Shown piece after piece: positions 31,996 to 42,371 of a DNA stretch of 64,000 nt. A program made the translations under genes and the position numbers. The stretch is from assembly GCA_018817425.1 (NCBI GenBank), contig JAHITX010000079.1, positions 1 to 64,000 of the forward strand, in the 5' to 3' direction. This stretch comes from Pseudomonadota bacterium. GTDB taxonomy: Bacteria > Desulfobacterota > Desulfobacteria > Desulfobacterales > RPRI01. The notes below the pieces were generated by a model. That model saw nothing but the letters and a program-made list of their open reading frames with translations, was not told where the DNA came from and searched no databases. Position 1 is the stretch's first letter, and every line of letters begins with the position of its first letter.

Positions 31996-34665
31996 TCAAT
32001 CTATTGTAAAAAACACTTTTGCAATTTTCAATTTCCCTACAAAAAAATCAACTGTATATGAGCCGACATCCCATTTTCCAGGTTCACCAAAACCGCAACC
32101 ATAATCATTTAGAGTACTTTCAGTGCCTGCGGTTAGCAGTAATTTATGCTGCTGTTTGCTGAAGATAGAACCATTAGGATCATACCAGACAATGGTTATA
32201 GGCAGTTCGATGTCTTTAAGAATCCTGGAATGGCTGATTTCCATATGCCATATAACATACCGGGAGCTGTCTTTTGAAAAAAGCATTCCATAGACAGATT
32301 CATTGGCGTTTGTAGCACCGCCACTTTCATAAAAAAGGATCAAAGGAGGTTTAACTTCAACTGTTTCTTTGCCAATAGCACAGTTAAACCCCCAACGCTG
32401 ACCATTTTGGGCAGCAGCTTTTTTTTCCCACTCAATGCTTCCTGCTCCTGACATGGAGTTGCTAAAATCGTCGAGAATCCTTTTCGCACCACAATGCCCT
32501 TGAGCGGCCGCGGCGCTTAGCCAGATATAAGCCTCTGAATAATAATCATCTGCGGAACTAAATATAAAAAATTTGTGCCAATTTGGGATATATGATTTAG
32601 AATTTGGTAAATCTTTTATAAGATGATTGCCTAACCAGAACTGGGCGGTGGCCATTCCCATTTCTGCGGCTTTACGGTACCATAGTATTGCCTGGTCTTC
32701 ATCTGCCGCTATGCCTTTCCCTGTTTTAGTCCATTCGCCCATACAGTAGCAGGCTTCAGGGCAACCGGTAATTGCAGCCGAGTGCATAAGCCCCACCGCC
32801 ATAGAAACATTTCCGGAAATGTCCGGACTGGCCATCATAGTAAAGGCACTACGAAAATTTTCATCTGCCACGTCTGATATAACAGAGTTCATAACATTGT
32901 TGCTATAGGCTAAACGAATTACCTGATGTTTATTTTCTGATACGTCAGATACGTTTTCATCCTGCTTTTGCTCCATTTTTGCTAAAAACGATACCACATC
33001 TTTTGACTTGCCAAAGTAACGGGCAAACTCTATGGGAGTCATTCCGTTGTGATCCTTGACATAAAGTTTAGCTCCATTTGCGATCAGCAACTTTGCCGTT
33101 TGCGGGTCATTAACAAAATGCAAGGGGGTATAACCTTGTTTTGTTTTCTGCATAATATCAACATTTTTATCCAGCAAAGCCTGTACTACCTCAAGCCTTC
33201 CGTCAGCCACAGCAAAATGCAGGGCTGAAGCATTATTTTGGTCCAAAGCATTTAGTTGGGCTCCATTAGCTATCAGGAATTCCAGCATGGCTTTGCTGGC
33301 TGCATAGTGAATGGCTGACTGTCCCTCTTTATTGCGATAATTGACGTTTTGACCTTTGGCCAGCATCAGTTTAACGATGTCTTGCAGGTCTTTGCTTGTT
33401 GCCAGGATAAAAAGATGCATACCATCTTTTCTGTCCGTCTTCCAGTTTGCCTCTCTTTCAATAAGCCTGATCGCTGCCGCAGCTTGGCTGTTTGCAATAG
33501 CCATGTATAAAGGAGTTATCTCTTCTATGCCGTTGCTGGTTGCCATAGCATTGATATTTGCGCCTCTATCGACTAAAAGATCAATAACATCTTGCCGGCC
33601 ATTGCAGGCCGCTTTGTGCAATGGTGTTATTCCATCATTTGTAGATGCATTAAGATCTGCACTCTGTGTCAATAAATATTTTGCCACTTCCCTGCTGCCT
33701 GCATTATGGAGCGGGGTTTCTTTGGCAAAGTTTTGTATATTAACCGGAAGGTCACCCGGCAATAATAGAGCTACACACTCTTTGTTTCCGCTATTGGCGG
33801 CATAATGAAGTGAGCTGTTGCCATTGGCAATGGCTGTGTGTGTTGCTCCTTTGCTGAGTAAAAATGACGCTGCTTCCGTTTGGCCTGACGCCAATGCTGA
33901 TAAAAGAGGCGTCAAACCTTCGTGGTTAGTTTCCTCCAAATTGACTTTGTGCTTTAATAATAGCGCCACAGCTTCAATATTTCCATTTTCGGCTGCAAGA
34001 TGTAGTAAAGTATTGCCATTCTCATCTCTTTCATCTGTCTTCTTAACTTTGTTCATGATTATTGCAAGCACACCAACGTTTCCTGCCATGGCTGAAAGCA
34101 ACAGTGGTGATTCGCCATCTTGTGCTTTAATCTGAAGTTCTGCTCCTTTTTTAATTAAAAGCAATGAATTTTCAGGAGAGCTGTATTTAATAGATAACAT
34201 CAAGGGGCTCCAACCGTTTTTATTCAGAACATTAATTTCCGCATCTTTTTCAATCATCAATCCGGCACAGTCAGTATTTTCATTGCTCAAGGCTATCATT
34301 AAAGGTGTCCAGCCATCTGAATCGGCTATATTTAGTTGTGATCCTTTCTCTATAAGCAGGCGGGCAATTTCTTCTTCTTTAAGCCTTAATGCCACCATAA
34401 GTGGACTTTCGCCCTGCTCATTTTTGACTTTTAAGTCTACGCCACTGGAAATGAGCGACTGCACTTTTTCCAAAGAGTTTTCATGAACGGCATTAAATAG
34501 AAGTTTTGGGTCAAGCGCTGTATCTGGTTTGACAGATGTTGAGAGGTCTTTATCATGATGTGTTGCAGCATTAATCTGTAAATCTATGCCTTGAGCTATA
34601 GCTACAGGAAAAATAACCATCCCAAAAAAAAGAATAAAGGTGAAAAAAGATTTCTTAGTTATCAT
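31996..34665 (-). CDS. secreted ankyrin-repeat protein with Sel1-like repeats
   Basis: An 889-residue protein with a signal peptide (residues 1-25, VAIAQG). Ankyrin repeats of about 33 residues run from about residue 50 to 570 (about 16 units, e.g. NGNTLLHLAAENGNIEAVALLL). Then come Sel1-type repeats (ACYCMGEWTKTGKGIAADEDQAILWYRKAAEMGMATAQFWLG) and a C-terminal beta-rich domain of ~170 residues. No enzyme motif is seen. The signal suggests periplasmic or envelope binding of proteins. It is in a single-gene setting, 37 bp from comM on the same strand. Confidence 0.85.
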   Translation of the reverse strand: MITKKSFFTFILFFGMVIFPVAIAQGIDLQINAATHHDKDLSTSVKPDTALDPKLLFNAVHENSLEKVQSLISSGVDLKVKNEQGESPLMVALRLKEEEIARLLIEKGSQLNIADSDGWTPLMIALSNENTDCAGLMIEKDAEINVLNKNGWSPLMLSIKYSSPENSLLLIKKGAELQIKAQDGESPLLLSAMAGNVGVLAIIMNKVKKTDERDENGNTLLHLAAENGNIEAVALLLKHKVNLEETNHEGLTPLLSALASGQTEAASFLLSKGATHTAIANGNSSLHYAANSGNKECVALLLPGDLPVNIQNFAKETPLHNAGSREVAKYLLTQSADLNASTNDGITPLHKAACNGRQDVIDLLVDRGANINAMATSNGIEEITPLYMAIANSQAAAAIRLIEREANWKTDRKDGMHLFILATSKDLQDIVKLMLAKGQNVNYRNKEGQSAIHYAASKAMLEFLIANGAQLNALDQNNASALHFAVADGRLEVVQALLDKNVDIMQKTKQGYTPLHFVNDPQTAKLLIANGAKLYVKDHNGMTPIEFARYFGKSKDVVSFLAKMEQKQDENVSDVSENKHQVIRLAYSNNVMNSVISDVADENFRSAFTMMASPDISGNVSMAVGLMHSAAITGCPEACYCMGEWTKTGKGIAADEDQAILWYRKAAEMGMATAQFWLGNHLIKDLPNSKSYIPNWHKFFIFSSADDYYSEAYIWLSAAAAQGHCGAKRILDDFSNSMSGAGSIEWEKKAAAQNGQRWGFNCAIGKETVEVKPPLILFYESGGATNANESVYGMLFSKDSSRYVIWHMEISHSRILKDIELPITIVWYDPNGSIFSKQQHKLLLTAGTESTLNDYGCGFGEPGKWDVGSYTVDFFVGKLKIAKVFFTID

Positions 34666-34702
34666 AATGTTTCTTTTCCTTTTATTTTCTTAAGATAGCC
34701 AG

Positions 34703-36232
34703 TTACAGTTTTGCTCTGTCAAGATTGCGGTATTGAATGGCTTCTGAAACATGATCAACTTTAATATCGTCATCTCCTGCAAGATCCGCTATTGTTCTGG
34801 AAATTTTTAAGATTCGGTTAAAAGCCCTTGCGGAAAGCCCGAGTTTATCAATGGCAGATTCGATAAGAGCGCATGCGGCGTCATCAATTTTACAGTATTT
34901 TTTAATATGGCGGCTATTCATTTGAGCATTGCAGTATATTTTGGTTCTGGCAAACCTTTCGGCCTGAACAAGCCGTGCCTTGGAAACGCGCTTTTTTATA
35001 TCTTTCGAATACTCGGAAACAGAATCTGTCATAAGATCTCTGTATGCTACTGCCGGAACTTCAACGTGAATATCAATTCTATCCATTAAAGGCCCTGATA
35101 TCTTTGATCTGTATCTGTGTATTTGCTGATATGAACATCGGCATTCATGCTTGGGATCGGAAAAAAAACCGCATGGGCATGGATTCATGGCTGATACAAG
35201 CATAAAGCTTGCAGGATATGTTATTGATGATAATGCCCTGGAGATTGTAACCTTCATGTCTTCAAGCGGCTGGCGAAGTACTTCAAGTACATGTTTTTTG
35301 AATTCTGATAGCTCGTCTAGAAAAAGAACTCCGTTATGTGCAAGACTTACTTCCCCTGGTCTTGGCACATGACCTCCTCCTATTAGACCTGCATCTGAAA
35401 TCGTATGATGAGGAGATCGGAAAGGCCTTTTTACTATCATAGCATTTCCCTTTTCAAGCATGCCGACAACGCTGTATATTTTTGTTGTTTCCAGCGCTTC
35501 ATCAAAAGATATGGGGGGTAAAATTGAAGGGAGCCTTTTGGCCAGCATGGTCTTTCCCGAACCTGGCGGACCTATCATTATAATATTATGACCTCCGGCT
35601 GCAGCAACTTCAAGTGCCCGTTTTGCGTGTTCCTGTCCTTTTACTTCTGAAAAATCTACTTCAAATTCGCTGTTTTTGTCAAATTGCAGGCTTATATCGG
35701 TTTTTGCCGCTTTGAGATTTTCTGTGCCGCGAAAAAAATCAACAACCTGAGACAGTGTTTTGACCGGAAAAACCGAAATTCCATTAACAACTGAAGCTTC
35801 CTTTCCGTTTTCAAAAGGAACTATAATGCCTTCATAGCCGGCAGCTTTGGCAGCAAGGGCCATGGGAAGAGATCCGTTTACAGGCTTTATTCGGCCATCT
35901 AAAGAAAGTTCTCCGAGCACAAAATATCCCGCAAGCATTTTTTGCATAATAAGCCCGGTTGCGGCAAGAATTCCTATTGCAATAGGCAGATCAAATCCGG
36001 TTCCTTCTTTCTTTATATTGGCAGGTGCAAGGTTAACGGTTATCCTGTCATCTGGGAAAAAATACCCGGAATTTGTAATAGCGGATTTAACTCGTTCCCG
36101 GCTTTCCTTGACCGCTGCTTCCGGAAGTCCAACCGTAGTAAATGAAGGAAGCCCCTTGGCAATATCAACTTCCACTTCCACAAGATAAGCATCAATACCT
36201 ATAACAGCACTGCTTAGAATTCTGGCAAGCAT
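34703..36232 (-). CDS. comM: ComM/YifB-type Mg-chelatase-like AAA+ ATPase
   Basis: A 509-residue hexameric-helicase-type protein. The N-terminal Lon-protease-like fold has DIAKGLPSFTTVGLPEAAVKESRERVKSAI. The AAA+ core has Walker A GPPGSGKTM and the Mg-chelatase segments FRSPHHTISDAGLIGGG and NGVLFLDELSEF. A Cys-rich insertion (PCPCGFFSDPKHECRC) follows, as in the family. In naturally competent bacteria ComM promotes branch migration of incoming DNA. Confidence 0.93.
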   Translation of the reverse strand: MLARILSSAVIGIDAYLVEVEVDIAKGLPSFTTVGLPEAAVKESRERVKSAITNSGYFFPDDRITVNLAPANIKKEGTGFDLPIAIGILAATGLIMQKMLAGYFVLGELSLDGRIKPVNGSLPMALAAKAAGYEGIIVPFENGKEASVVNGISVFPVKTLSQVVDFFRGTENLKAAKTDISLQFDKNSEFEVDFSEVKGQEHAKRALEVAAAGGHNIIMIGPPGSGKTMLAKRLPSILPPISFDEALETTKIYSVVGMLEKGNAMIVKRPFRSPHHTISDAGLIGGGHVPRPGEVSLAHNGVLFLDELSEFKKHVLEVLRQPLEDMKVTISRALSSITYPASFMLVSAMNPCPCGFFSDPKHECRCSYQQIHRYRSKISGPLMDRIDIHVEVPAVAYRDLMTDSVSEYSKDIKKRVSKARLVQAERFARTKIYCNAQMNSRHIKKYCKIDDAACALIESAIDKLGLSARAFNRILKISRTIADLAGDDDIKVDHVSEAIQYRNLDRAKL

Positions 36233-36500
36233 GTTTCCTCCTTCTCATAATAATAACATATGCACTGTAGTTTGCATATATATATGATATTATTATTAAC
36301 ATCAAGAATTTGTTGACAATCTGAAAACAGTTAAGATAAGTTAATTCCAAGATAAGATATAGTTGCATCCTTAGAATATATAAGCTATACTGCAACCATC
36401 TGTTTTGAAAATAGATAATAACTATTTGTTATTTAATATGTTATTTGTTTTATGTGCTCATCAATTTTACCAATAATAGAATTTATATATTTAAATTATA

Positions 36501-37367
36501 ATGGCTTGTTATTTTAACCAAAGAACTATTAAAAAGACGGTTTGTTGTTCAGGGATCGGCGTTCATTCGGGGAAAAAAGTAAATCTTAGTATCAAACCTG
36601 CACCTGATAATTATGGTATAAAGTTTATCAGAACCGATCTTTTGGATAAACCCAGTATACCTGCACGCTTCAGTATGGTTGTCGATACAAGTCTTGCTAC
36701 GGTAATAGGTCACAACGGCTTTATAGTATCTACCATCGAACATATTATGGCTGCTTTTGCCGGTCTTTCAATTGATAACGTAGCCGTTGAACTTGATTCA
36801 TATGAAATGCCGATAATGGATGGAAGTGCTGCACCTTTTACGTGTATGTTGAAAGAAGCCGGGATAATTGCACAAAACAGTCCAAGATATTATTTTGTTG
36901 TTACTGAACCAATTGAGCTTAACAAAGATGGTAAATCCGTTGGGGTATATCCTTCATCTGATTTTAAAATCACCTGCAATATTGAGTTTGATCATCCTGT
37001 TATTAAAAAACAAACTTTTTCCTCAAGCATCAGCGATGAAATATTTGAGCAAGAAATATCTGCTGCAAGGACTTTTGGTTTTTTGCATGAGATAGAATAT
37101 CTCAAGCAGTACGGTTTCGCTAAAGGTGGTTCTCTTGATAATGCGGTTGTGATTGATAAAAATACCATTTTAAACAATGATGGCCTGCGCTTTCCAGACG
37201 AGTTTGTAAGACATAAAACTTTAGATTCAATAGGTGATTTTTCACTCCTTGGTTTACCTGTGATGGGGCATTTTAAGCTTAATAAATCCGGCCATGCGTT
37301 TAACCATGCTTTTATTGAAATGTTTTTTTCCAGTAAAGAATCCTGGGAGACCAGAACTCTTTCGTGA
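36501..37367 (+). CDS. lpxC: UDP-3-O-acyl-N-acetylglucosamine deacetylase LpxC
   Basis: Zn-dependent deacetylase that commits lipid A synthesis, in the cytoplasm. Motifs: SGIGVHSGKKV near the N-terminus, VSTIEHIMAAFAGLSIDN (first Zn His) near residue 75, DGSAAPF, GSLDNAVV, RHKTLDSIGDFSLLG (second Zn site), and GHAFNHAF with the catalytic His near residue 270. The 288 residues are slightly below the usual ~300. The presence of lpxC means the cell has LPS. It starts a plus-strand run with DUF4390, ntrY, ntrX, rsmD and coaD. Confidence 0.95.
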   Translation: MACYFNQRTIKKTVCCSGIGVHSGKKVNLSIKPAPDNYGIKFIRTDLLDKPSIPARFSMVVDTSLATVIGHNGFIVSTIEHIMAAFAGLSIDNVAVELDSYEMPIMDGSAAPFTCMLKEAGIIAQNSPRYYFVVTEPIELNKDGKSVGVYPSSDFKITCNIEFDHPVIKKQTFSSSISDEIFEQEISAARTFGFLHEIEYLKQYGFAKGGSLDNAVVIDKNTILNNDGLRFPDEFVRHKTLDSIGDFSLLGLPVMGHFKLNKSGHAFNHAFIEMFFSSKESWETRTLS

Positions 37368-37466
37368 CAGCAGCTTAATTTACACAGAAACAACTTGAAG
37401 AAATATAAGATTACGTATTCATTATTATGATAATAAATTTGATACTGCAAAAAGATAAATATTGAT

Positions 37467-38036
37467 ATGCGAACACTAAGAAAACACAAAATTTACTTGC
37501 TTTTACTTTGCTTTTTAATTGTCATACCTCAAACATCCTTTGCTCAGGTAGCAAAGCTTACTAATATTGCAATTACCAGACATAATAAAGAGCTTCTTTT
37601 CAAGATGCATTTAGATGGTGCTTTTACAGAGGACATGAAAAAGGCGATTACAAGTGGTATAGCCACTTCTTTTACTTTTTATGTCAAACTTTATAAAGAT
37701 AACGACCTCTTCTTCAATAATAAAATTACAGAAATATTGTTAACTAATACAATAAAATACGATAATCTGAAAAATACATATACAATATCAAGATCCTGGA
37801 AGAGCACAGGTCCGGATAAAACAGAGTCATTCAAAGAAGCACAGGAACTTATGACCCAGATTGAAGGATTAAAAATAGTCGACCTTGATCAACTGGAAAA
37901 AAATGCCCGTTACCACATTGAAGCAAAAGCAGAAGTAAGCAAATTCACCCTGCCTTTTTATCTACATTATATATTTGTTTTCGTTTCATTATGGGATTTT
38001 GAAACTGATTTGTATCAAATAGATTTTGTCTATTAA
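37467..38036 (+). CDS. DUF4390 exported protein
   Basis: A 189-residue protein with a signal peptide or N-terminal membrane anchor (residues 10-26, IYLLLLCFLIVIPQ) and a globular extracytoplasmic domain that ends FLHYIFVFVSLWDFETDLYQIDFVY. DUF4390 proteins are regularly encoded just before NtrY-like kinases, as here (30-bp gap). So it may be a periplasmic partner or input of the kinase; that is inference. Confidence 0.82.
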   Translation: MRTLRKHKIYLLLLCFLIVIPQTSFAQVAKLTNIAITRHNKELLFKMHLDGAFTEDMKKAITSGIATSFTFYVKLYKDNDLFFNNKITEILLTNTIKYDNLKNTYTISRSWKSTGPDKTESFKEAQELMTQIEGLKIVDLDQLEKNARYHIEAKAEVSKFTLPFYLHYIFVFVSLWDFETDLYQIDFVY

Positions 38037-38066
38037 TTAATGCATTCATAATATTTTAACACTAAT

Positions 38067-40304
38067 ATGGATAATAATTCATCAATAGTCCCGCCACAGA
38101 CTAATTCCTCACAGGAACGTTCGAGACGTAAAAGAGAAGGCATTATAATTATTGCAATTATATTTGTTGTCGGCTTTTTAACATTTCTTGAAACCAGAAT
38201 AATTAAATTTGGAGCAGGGATTCCGGTATCAAATACCGTTTTGATGTTTATTCTGATCAACGTTAATTTGTTATTACTCATTCTGCTGATATTTCTGGTA
38301 TTCAGAAATCTGTTCAAGCTTCTTTATGATAGAAAGAAAAACGCCATCGGCGCGAAGCTTCGCACGAAACTCGTCATAGCTTTTGGCGCTCTAACTCTTT
38401 TACCAACAATAATTTTGTTCTTTTTTTCCATAAGTTTTATAACAACAAGCACTGAATTCTGGTTTAAAGTTCCCATTGAACAGGCCCTTGATCATTCATT
38501 GGATGTCGGAAGATACTATTATGGGCAGGTTCAGGAAAATAACAGATTTTATATAGAAAGAATTGCATACCAGATTAATAATAAGAACTTGCTTGACCCT
38601 GCCAGGAAAAAATCACTTTTTCACTATCTACAGGTTGTGCAGAGGTCGTTCAATATCCAGGCAATAGAACTTTATGACAGCAATTACAAACGTATGACTT
38701 TCATCCTTCCGCTTGGCATGGAAGATATGCCATTGAGAGTTCTTGATCCGGATAACTTTAAAAAGGATATACCCCCGTATGGTGTAAGAACCATAACTGA
38801 AATAGTGGAAGACAGAGAACTCGTCAGAACTATAGGGACAGTTCCATTTGGAGTTCAGCCTTCCGAAGCTAACTGTTATATCGTATTATCAACCAAACTT
38901 TCTCATCGGCTTTCCAAGAAGATGAAGTCTATTTCTCTTGGCTTTGAGGAATATCAGCAAACAAAGCTTTTAAAAAAGCCCATTCAAATCTCATATTATA
39001 TATTACTATCCATAGTAGCATTACTTGTGCTTTTTTGCGCTATCTGGTTCGGATTTTATCTTGCCAAATCCATCACGATTCCCATCATGGAACTTGTAGA
39101 AGGTACCAGGCGTGTTGCAGAAGGAGACTTAGGTTTTACGTTAGATGTAGCTTCTGATGATGAAATAGGAAGTCTTGTGGATTCATTTAATAAAATGACA
39201 AAAGACTTGAGAAACGGCAGGGACCAGCTTGAGCTTTCCGCTAAAAAGCTTGAACTGCAAAACATCGAGATAGAAGAAAAACGCCAATATATGGAAATCG
39301 TCTTAAAAAATGTTTCAACCGGTGTTATTACTCTTGATTCAAAGGGGATGGTTACTACCATTAATAAATCAGCTGAAAAAATGTTAAATCTTAAACAGGA
39401 TGAAACTCTGGGCAAAAGCTATAAAGATTTGTTGCCTGATCAGAATGTTAACATAGCCGAAGAAATAAAAGAAAATCTGTTTATAGCACAGGATAATGCT
39501 TTGGAAGTTCCTTTAAATCTTTTTGTAGGGGGAAGACGCCGTAGCTTTCTTATGAATGTAAATGCCTTAAAAGATGATACAGGTCAACATATGGGCGTTG
39601 TGATGGTTTTTGATGACTTAACCGAGCTTGAAAAAATTCAGAGGATGGCTGCATGGCGTGAGGTTGCACGCCGGATAGCGCATGAAGTAAAAAATCCTCT
39701 AACGCCTATAAAGCTTTCCGCCCAAAGGCTTCAGCGTAAATATTCAGATCAGTTGAAAGAGCCGGTATTTGAAGAATGCACACAAATGATAATTGACCAT
39801 GTAGAATTAATAAGAAATATTGTAGATGCATTTTCAACCTTTGCAAGATTTCCATCGGCAAATCCCATTCCTTGTGATTTGGCTCCTATAATCAGGGAAA
39901 CCGTTGCACTGTATAGGGAAGGGCATCAGAATGTAATTTTTGATACAATAATTTCGGATAACATTCCACAGCTTAATCTTGACAGGCAGCAAATAAAACA
40001 GGCAATGATAAACCTGGTCGATAATGCTGTTACCGCAATTAAAGAACATGGGAATATTGCAATTTCACTTGAGCATAATAAGGAAGCAAAAGTAATCAAA
40101 ATTGAAATTGCTGATGATGGTGCAGGAATATCGGAAGAAGATAAGGCACGTATTTTTGAGCCCAATTTTTCAACAAAAAAAGCCGGATCAGGTTTGGGGC
40201 TTGCTATCGTAAATACAATTATATCAGATCATAAAGGCGTTATTAGAGTACAGGATAATTACCCTAAAGGAGCAAAGTTTATTATTGAGTTGCCAATAAT
40301 ATGA
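38067..40304 (+). CDS. NtrY-like sensor histidine kinase
   Basis: A 745-residue membrane kinase. It has two transmembrane helices near residues 25-45 and 55-80, a third near 105-125, an extracytoplasmic domain (about 125-300) and a fourth near 310-330. HAMP follows (about 330-385), then PAS (about 400-510), the phospho-acceptor in ARRIAHEVKNPLTPIKLSAQRL (His near residue 540), and an ATPase with the N, G1 and G2 boxes (NLVDNAVTAI, IADDGAGISEED, SGLGLAIVNTI). It pairs with the response regulator downstream. NtrY types sense redox or nitrogen status in studied species. Confidence 0.9.
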   Translation: MDNNSSIVPPQTNSSQERSRRKREGIIIIAIIFVVGFLTFLETRIIKFGAGIPVSNTVLMFILINVNLLLLILLIFLVFRNLFKLLYDRKKNAIGAKLRTKLVIAFGALTLLPTIILFFFSISFITTSTEFWFKVPIEQALDHSLDVGRYYYGQVQENNRFYIERIAYQINNKNLLDPARKKSLFHYLQVVQRSFNIQAIELYDSNYKRMTFILPLGMEDMPLRVLDPDNFKKDIPPYGVRTITEIVEDRELVRTIGTVPFGVQPSEANCYIVLSTKLSHRLSKKMKSISLGFEEYQQTKLLKKPIQISYYILLSIVALLVLFCAIWFGFYLAKSITIPIMELVEGTRRVAEGDLGFTLDVASDDEIGSLVDSFNKMTKDLRNGRDQLELSAKKLELQNIEIEEKRQYMEIVLKNVSTGVITLDSKGMVTTINKSAEKMLNLKQDETLGKSYKDLLPDQNVNIAEEIKENLFIAQDNALEVPLNLFVGGRRRSFLMNVNALKDDTGQHMGVVMVFDDLTELEKIQRMAAWREVARRIAHEVKNPLTPIKLSAQRLQRKYSDQLKEPVFEECTQMIIDHVELIRNIVDAFSTFARFPSANPIPCDLAPIIRETVALYREGHQNVIFDTIISDNIPQLNLDRQQIKQAMINLVDNAVTAIKEHGNIAISLEHNKEAKVIKIEIADDGAGISEEDKARIFEPNFSTKKAGSGLGLAIVNTIISDHKGVIRVQDNYPKGAKFIIELPII

Positions 40305-40378
40305 TGGGCTTGATAAAAGTAGATTAATACGTTCTTAGGGTATAAACCACAGTCTGGGGGAGGAAGGGATAAAAACCA

Positions 40379-41731
40379 ATGTTTCCATCGATACTAATAG
40401 TAGATGATAACCCGTCAATTCTTCAATCTTTAAAAGGTCTTCTTGCAGATGAAGGTTTTGAAGTAATGTTGGCTTCAAACGGATATGAAGGTTTAAAGAC
40501 TATAGATAAGAAATCGCCTGATCTTGTTCTTTTAGATATATGGATGCCGGGTATTGACGGAATAGAAACTTTAAAACAAATTAAAAAAAACAATCCCCAT
40601 ATACAAGTCATTATAATAACGGGACATGGCAATATTGAGACTGCAGTTAAAGCCATTAAGCTTGGCGCATACGATTTGATTGAAAAACCCCTTTCGATTG
40701 ATAAGATAATAGTTACAATAAATAATGCGTTAAATTTTAGAAGACTGGAAGAAGAAAACAGATATCTTCGAAAGAAAACAATAGAAAAAAATTCTGTGTC
40801 CGGAAACAGCGAGGCAATTGTTTATCTTAAGAAAAAAGTAGCCGCTGTTGCTCCATCCGATGCATGGGTTTTAATTACTGGTGAAAACGGAACAGGAAAA
40901 GAACTTGTTGCGCGAACAATTTTTCAGCTTAGTCCCCGTGTAGATGGGTCTTTTATTACCGTTGATTGTGTTACTATTCCGGAAGAGTTGATAGAAAGCG
41001 AACTTTTCGGACATGAAAAGGGAGCATTTGAAGGAGCAATTTCAAAAAAGATAGGCAAATTTGAATTGGCCGGCAGCGGAACTATCTTTCTTGACAATAT
41101 CGGTGAGATGCGCCTGAAAACCCAGGCTAAAATACTTAGAGCACTTCAGGAAAAAAAGTTTCAGAGGGTAGGTGGGAGCAGGATTATAAATATAAATGCA
41201 AGGTTAATTGCTGCCAGCAATAAACCTCTTGAAATAGAAATTGAAAAAGGGAATTTCAGAGAAGACCTGTATCATCGCCTTAATGTTGTTCCGATTGAGG
41301 TTCCTGCATTAAGAAATCGCAAAGATGATATTCCTGTTTTAATCGATACTTTTTTAGCTGAATTTGCGATGCAGAGCAATAATGAAAAGAAAACACTTTC
41401 CCCGAAAGCAATCGAATTATTATCCAACTATTTGTGGCCCGGCAATGTAAGGGAGTTAAAGAATCTTGTTAATCAGCTTGCCATAATGACCAGGGAAAAT
41501 ATTATTGATGTTTCCGATATCCCCGATCAATATAAACCGGCTGTTGAAGAAGTTCCTGAACCGGTCAAATCCGAGTTGTTTTTAATTGATCGGCTAAAAG
41601 ATGCTAAGCGGGCTTTTGAAAAAGAATTTATTAAAATAAAGTTGTCGGAAAATGATAAAAATATTGCCAAAACCGCAAAAGAAATTGATGTTGGTCGAAG
41701 TTATCTTTATAAAATAATAAAGAGTTTGTAA
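40379..41731 (+). CDS. NtrX-like response regulator with altered GAFTGA loop
   Basis: A 450-residue NtrC-family regulator. The receiver domain has Asp53 as phospho site (LLDIWMPGIDG). The AAA+ domain has Walker A GENGTGKE (168-175) and Walker B GTIFLDNIGEM (234-244). The C-terminus is a Fis-type helix-turn-helix (NIAKTAKEIDVGRSYLYKI). Residues 215-220 read GAFEGA instead of GAFTGA, the loop that contacts sigma-54. Such a change often goes with a regulator that does not open sigma-54 promoters. It follows ntrY by 74 bp and is followed two bases later by rsmD. Confidence 0.9.
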   Translation: MFPSILIVDDNPSILQSLKGLLADEGFEVMLASNGYEGLKTIDKKSPDLVLLDIWMPGIDGIETLKQIKKNNPHIQVIIITGHGNIETAVKAIKLGAYDLIEKPLSIDKIIVTINNALNFRRLEEENRYLRKKTIEKNSVSGNSEAIVYLKKKVAAVAPSDAWVLITGENGTGKELVARTIFQLSPRVDGSFITVDCVTIPEELIESELFGHEKGAFEGAISKKIGKFELAGSGTIFLDNIGEMRLKTQAKILRALQEKKFQRVGGSRIININARLIAASNKPLEIEIEKGNFREDLYHRLNVVPIEVPALRNRKDDIPVLIDTFLAEFAMQSNNEKKTLSPKAIELLSNYLWPGNVRELKNLVNQLAIMTRENIIDVSDIPDQYKPAVEEVPEPVKSELFLIDRLKDAKRAFEKEFIKIKLSENDKNIAKTAKEIDVGRSYLYKIIKSL

Positions 41732-41732
41732 A

Positions 41733-42296
41733 TTGACCGGTCTTAAGGTAATAAGCGGAGAATTGAAAGGCAAAAAACTATTTTCTGCAAAAGGTTTGAA
41801 AATAAGACCGACATCAGGACGCCTAAGAGAGAGTATCTTTAATATTCTTTCCAATAAGGTTGTTGATTCTGTAGTACTTGATCTTTTTGCAGGAACAGGA
41901 GCAATGGGAATAGAAGCATTAAGCAGGGGAGCATCCTATGCAACATTTATAGATAACGATAAAGAGGCTGTTTCAACTATCAGCAAAAATATTAAAGCCT
42001 GCGGACTCACAGAAAGAATTGCAATTGCAAGATTTGACATTTCAAAAAAAATTATTGAATATACTCATACGCTTCATGCTGTTAGTCTTGTGTTTATGGA
42101 TCCTCCTTATAACAAGGATCTTATAACACCTGCTTTAATTAATCTTTCTAAAAGTCGAATTCTTGAAAATAACGCTTCTATAGTAATTGAACATGATTTG
42201 CGGGAAACACTTCCTGAAAATATTTCTGTTTACAAGATAACGGATCAGAGAAAATATGGAAAAACCTTTGTTTCATTTTTAAAATACATGGTATAA
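41733..42296 (+). CDS. rsmD: 16S rRNA (guanine-N2-)-methyltransferase RsmD
   Basis: SAM-dependent methyltransferase for G966 of 16S rRNA. Features: KVISGELKGKKLFSAKG...IRPTSGRLRESIFNIL, SAM motif I VLDLFAGTGAMGIEALSRGA, and the catalytic motif FMDPPYNKDL. The 187 residues are typical. The start is a TTG at 41,733 that begins two bases after the ntrX stop; no ATG lies further upstream in frame, and the N-terminal sequence is right for the family from there. Confidence 0.92.
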   Translation: MTGLKVISGELKGKKLFSAKGLKIRPTSGRLRESIFNILSNKVVDSVVLDLFAGTGAMGIEALSRGASYATFIDNDKEAVSTISKNIKACGLTERIAIARFDISKKIIEYTHTLHAVSLVFMDPPYNKDLITPALINLSKSRILENNASIVIEHDLRETLPENISVYKITDQRKYGKTFVSFLKYMV

Positions 42297-42371
42297 TAAA
42301 CAAACATAGAGTATAGAAACAAGTTGTGCAGTAAAAATAATAAAACAGAAAAATACGGATTATATTAATTT

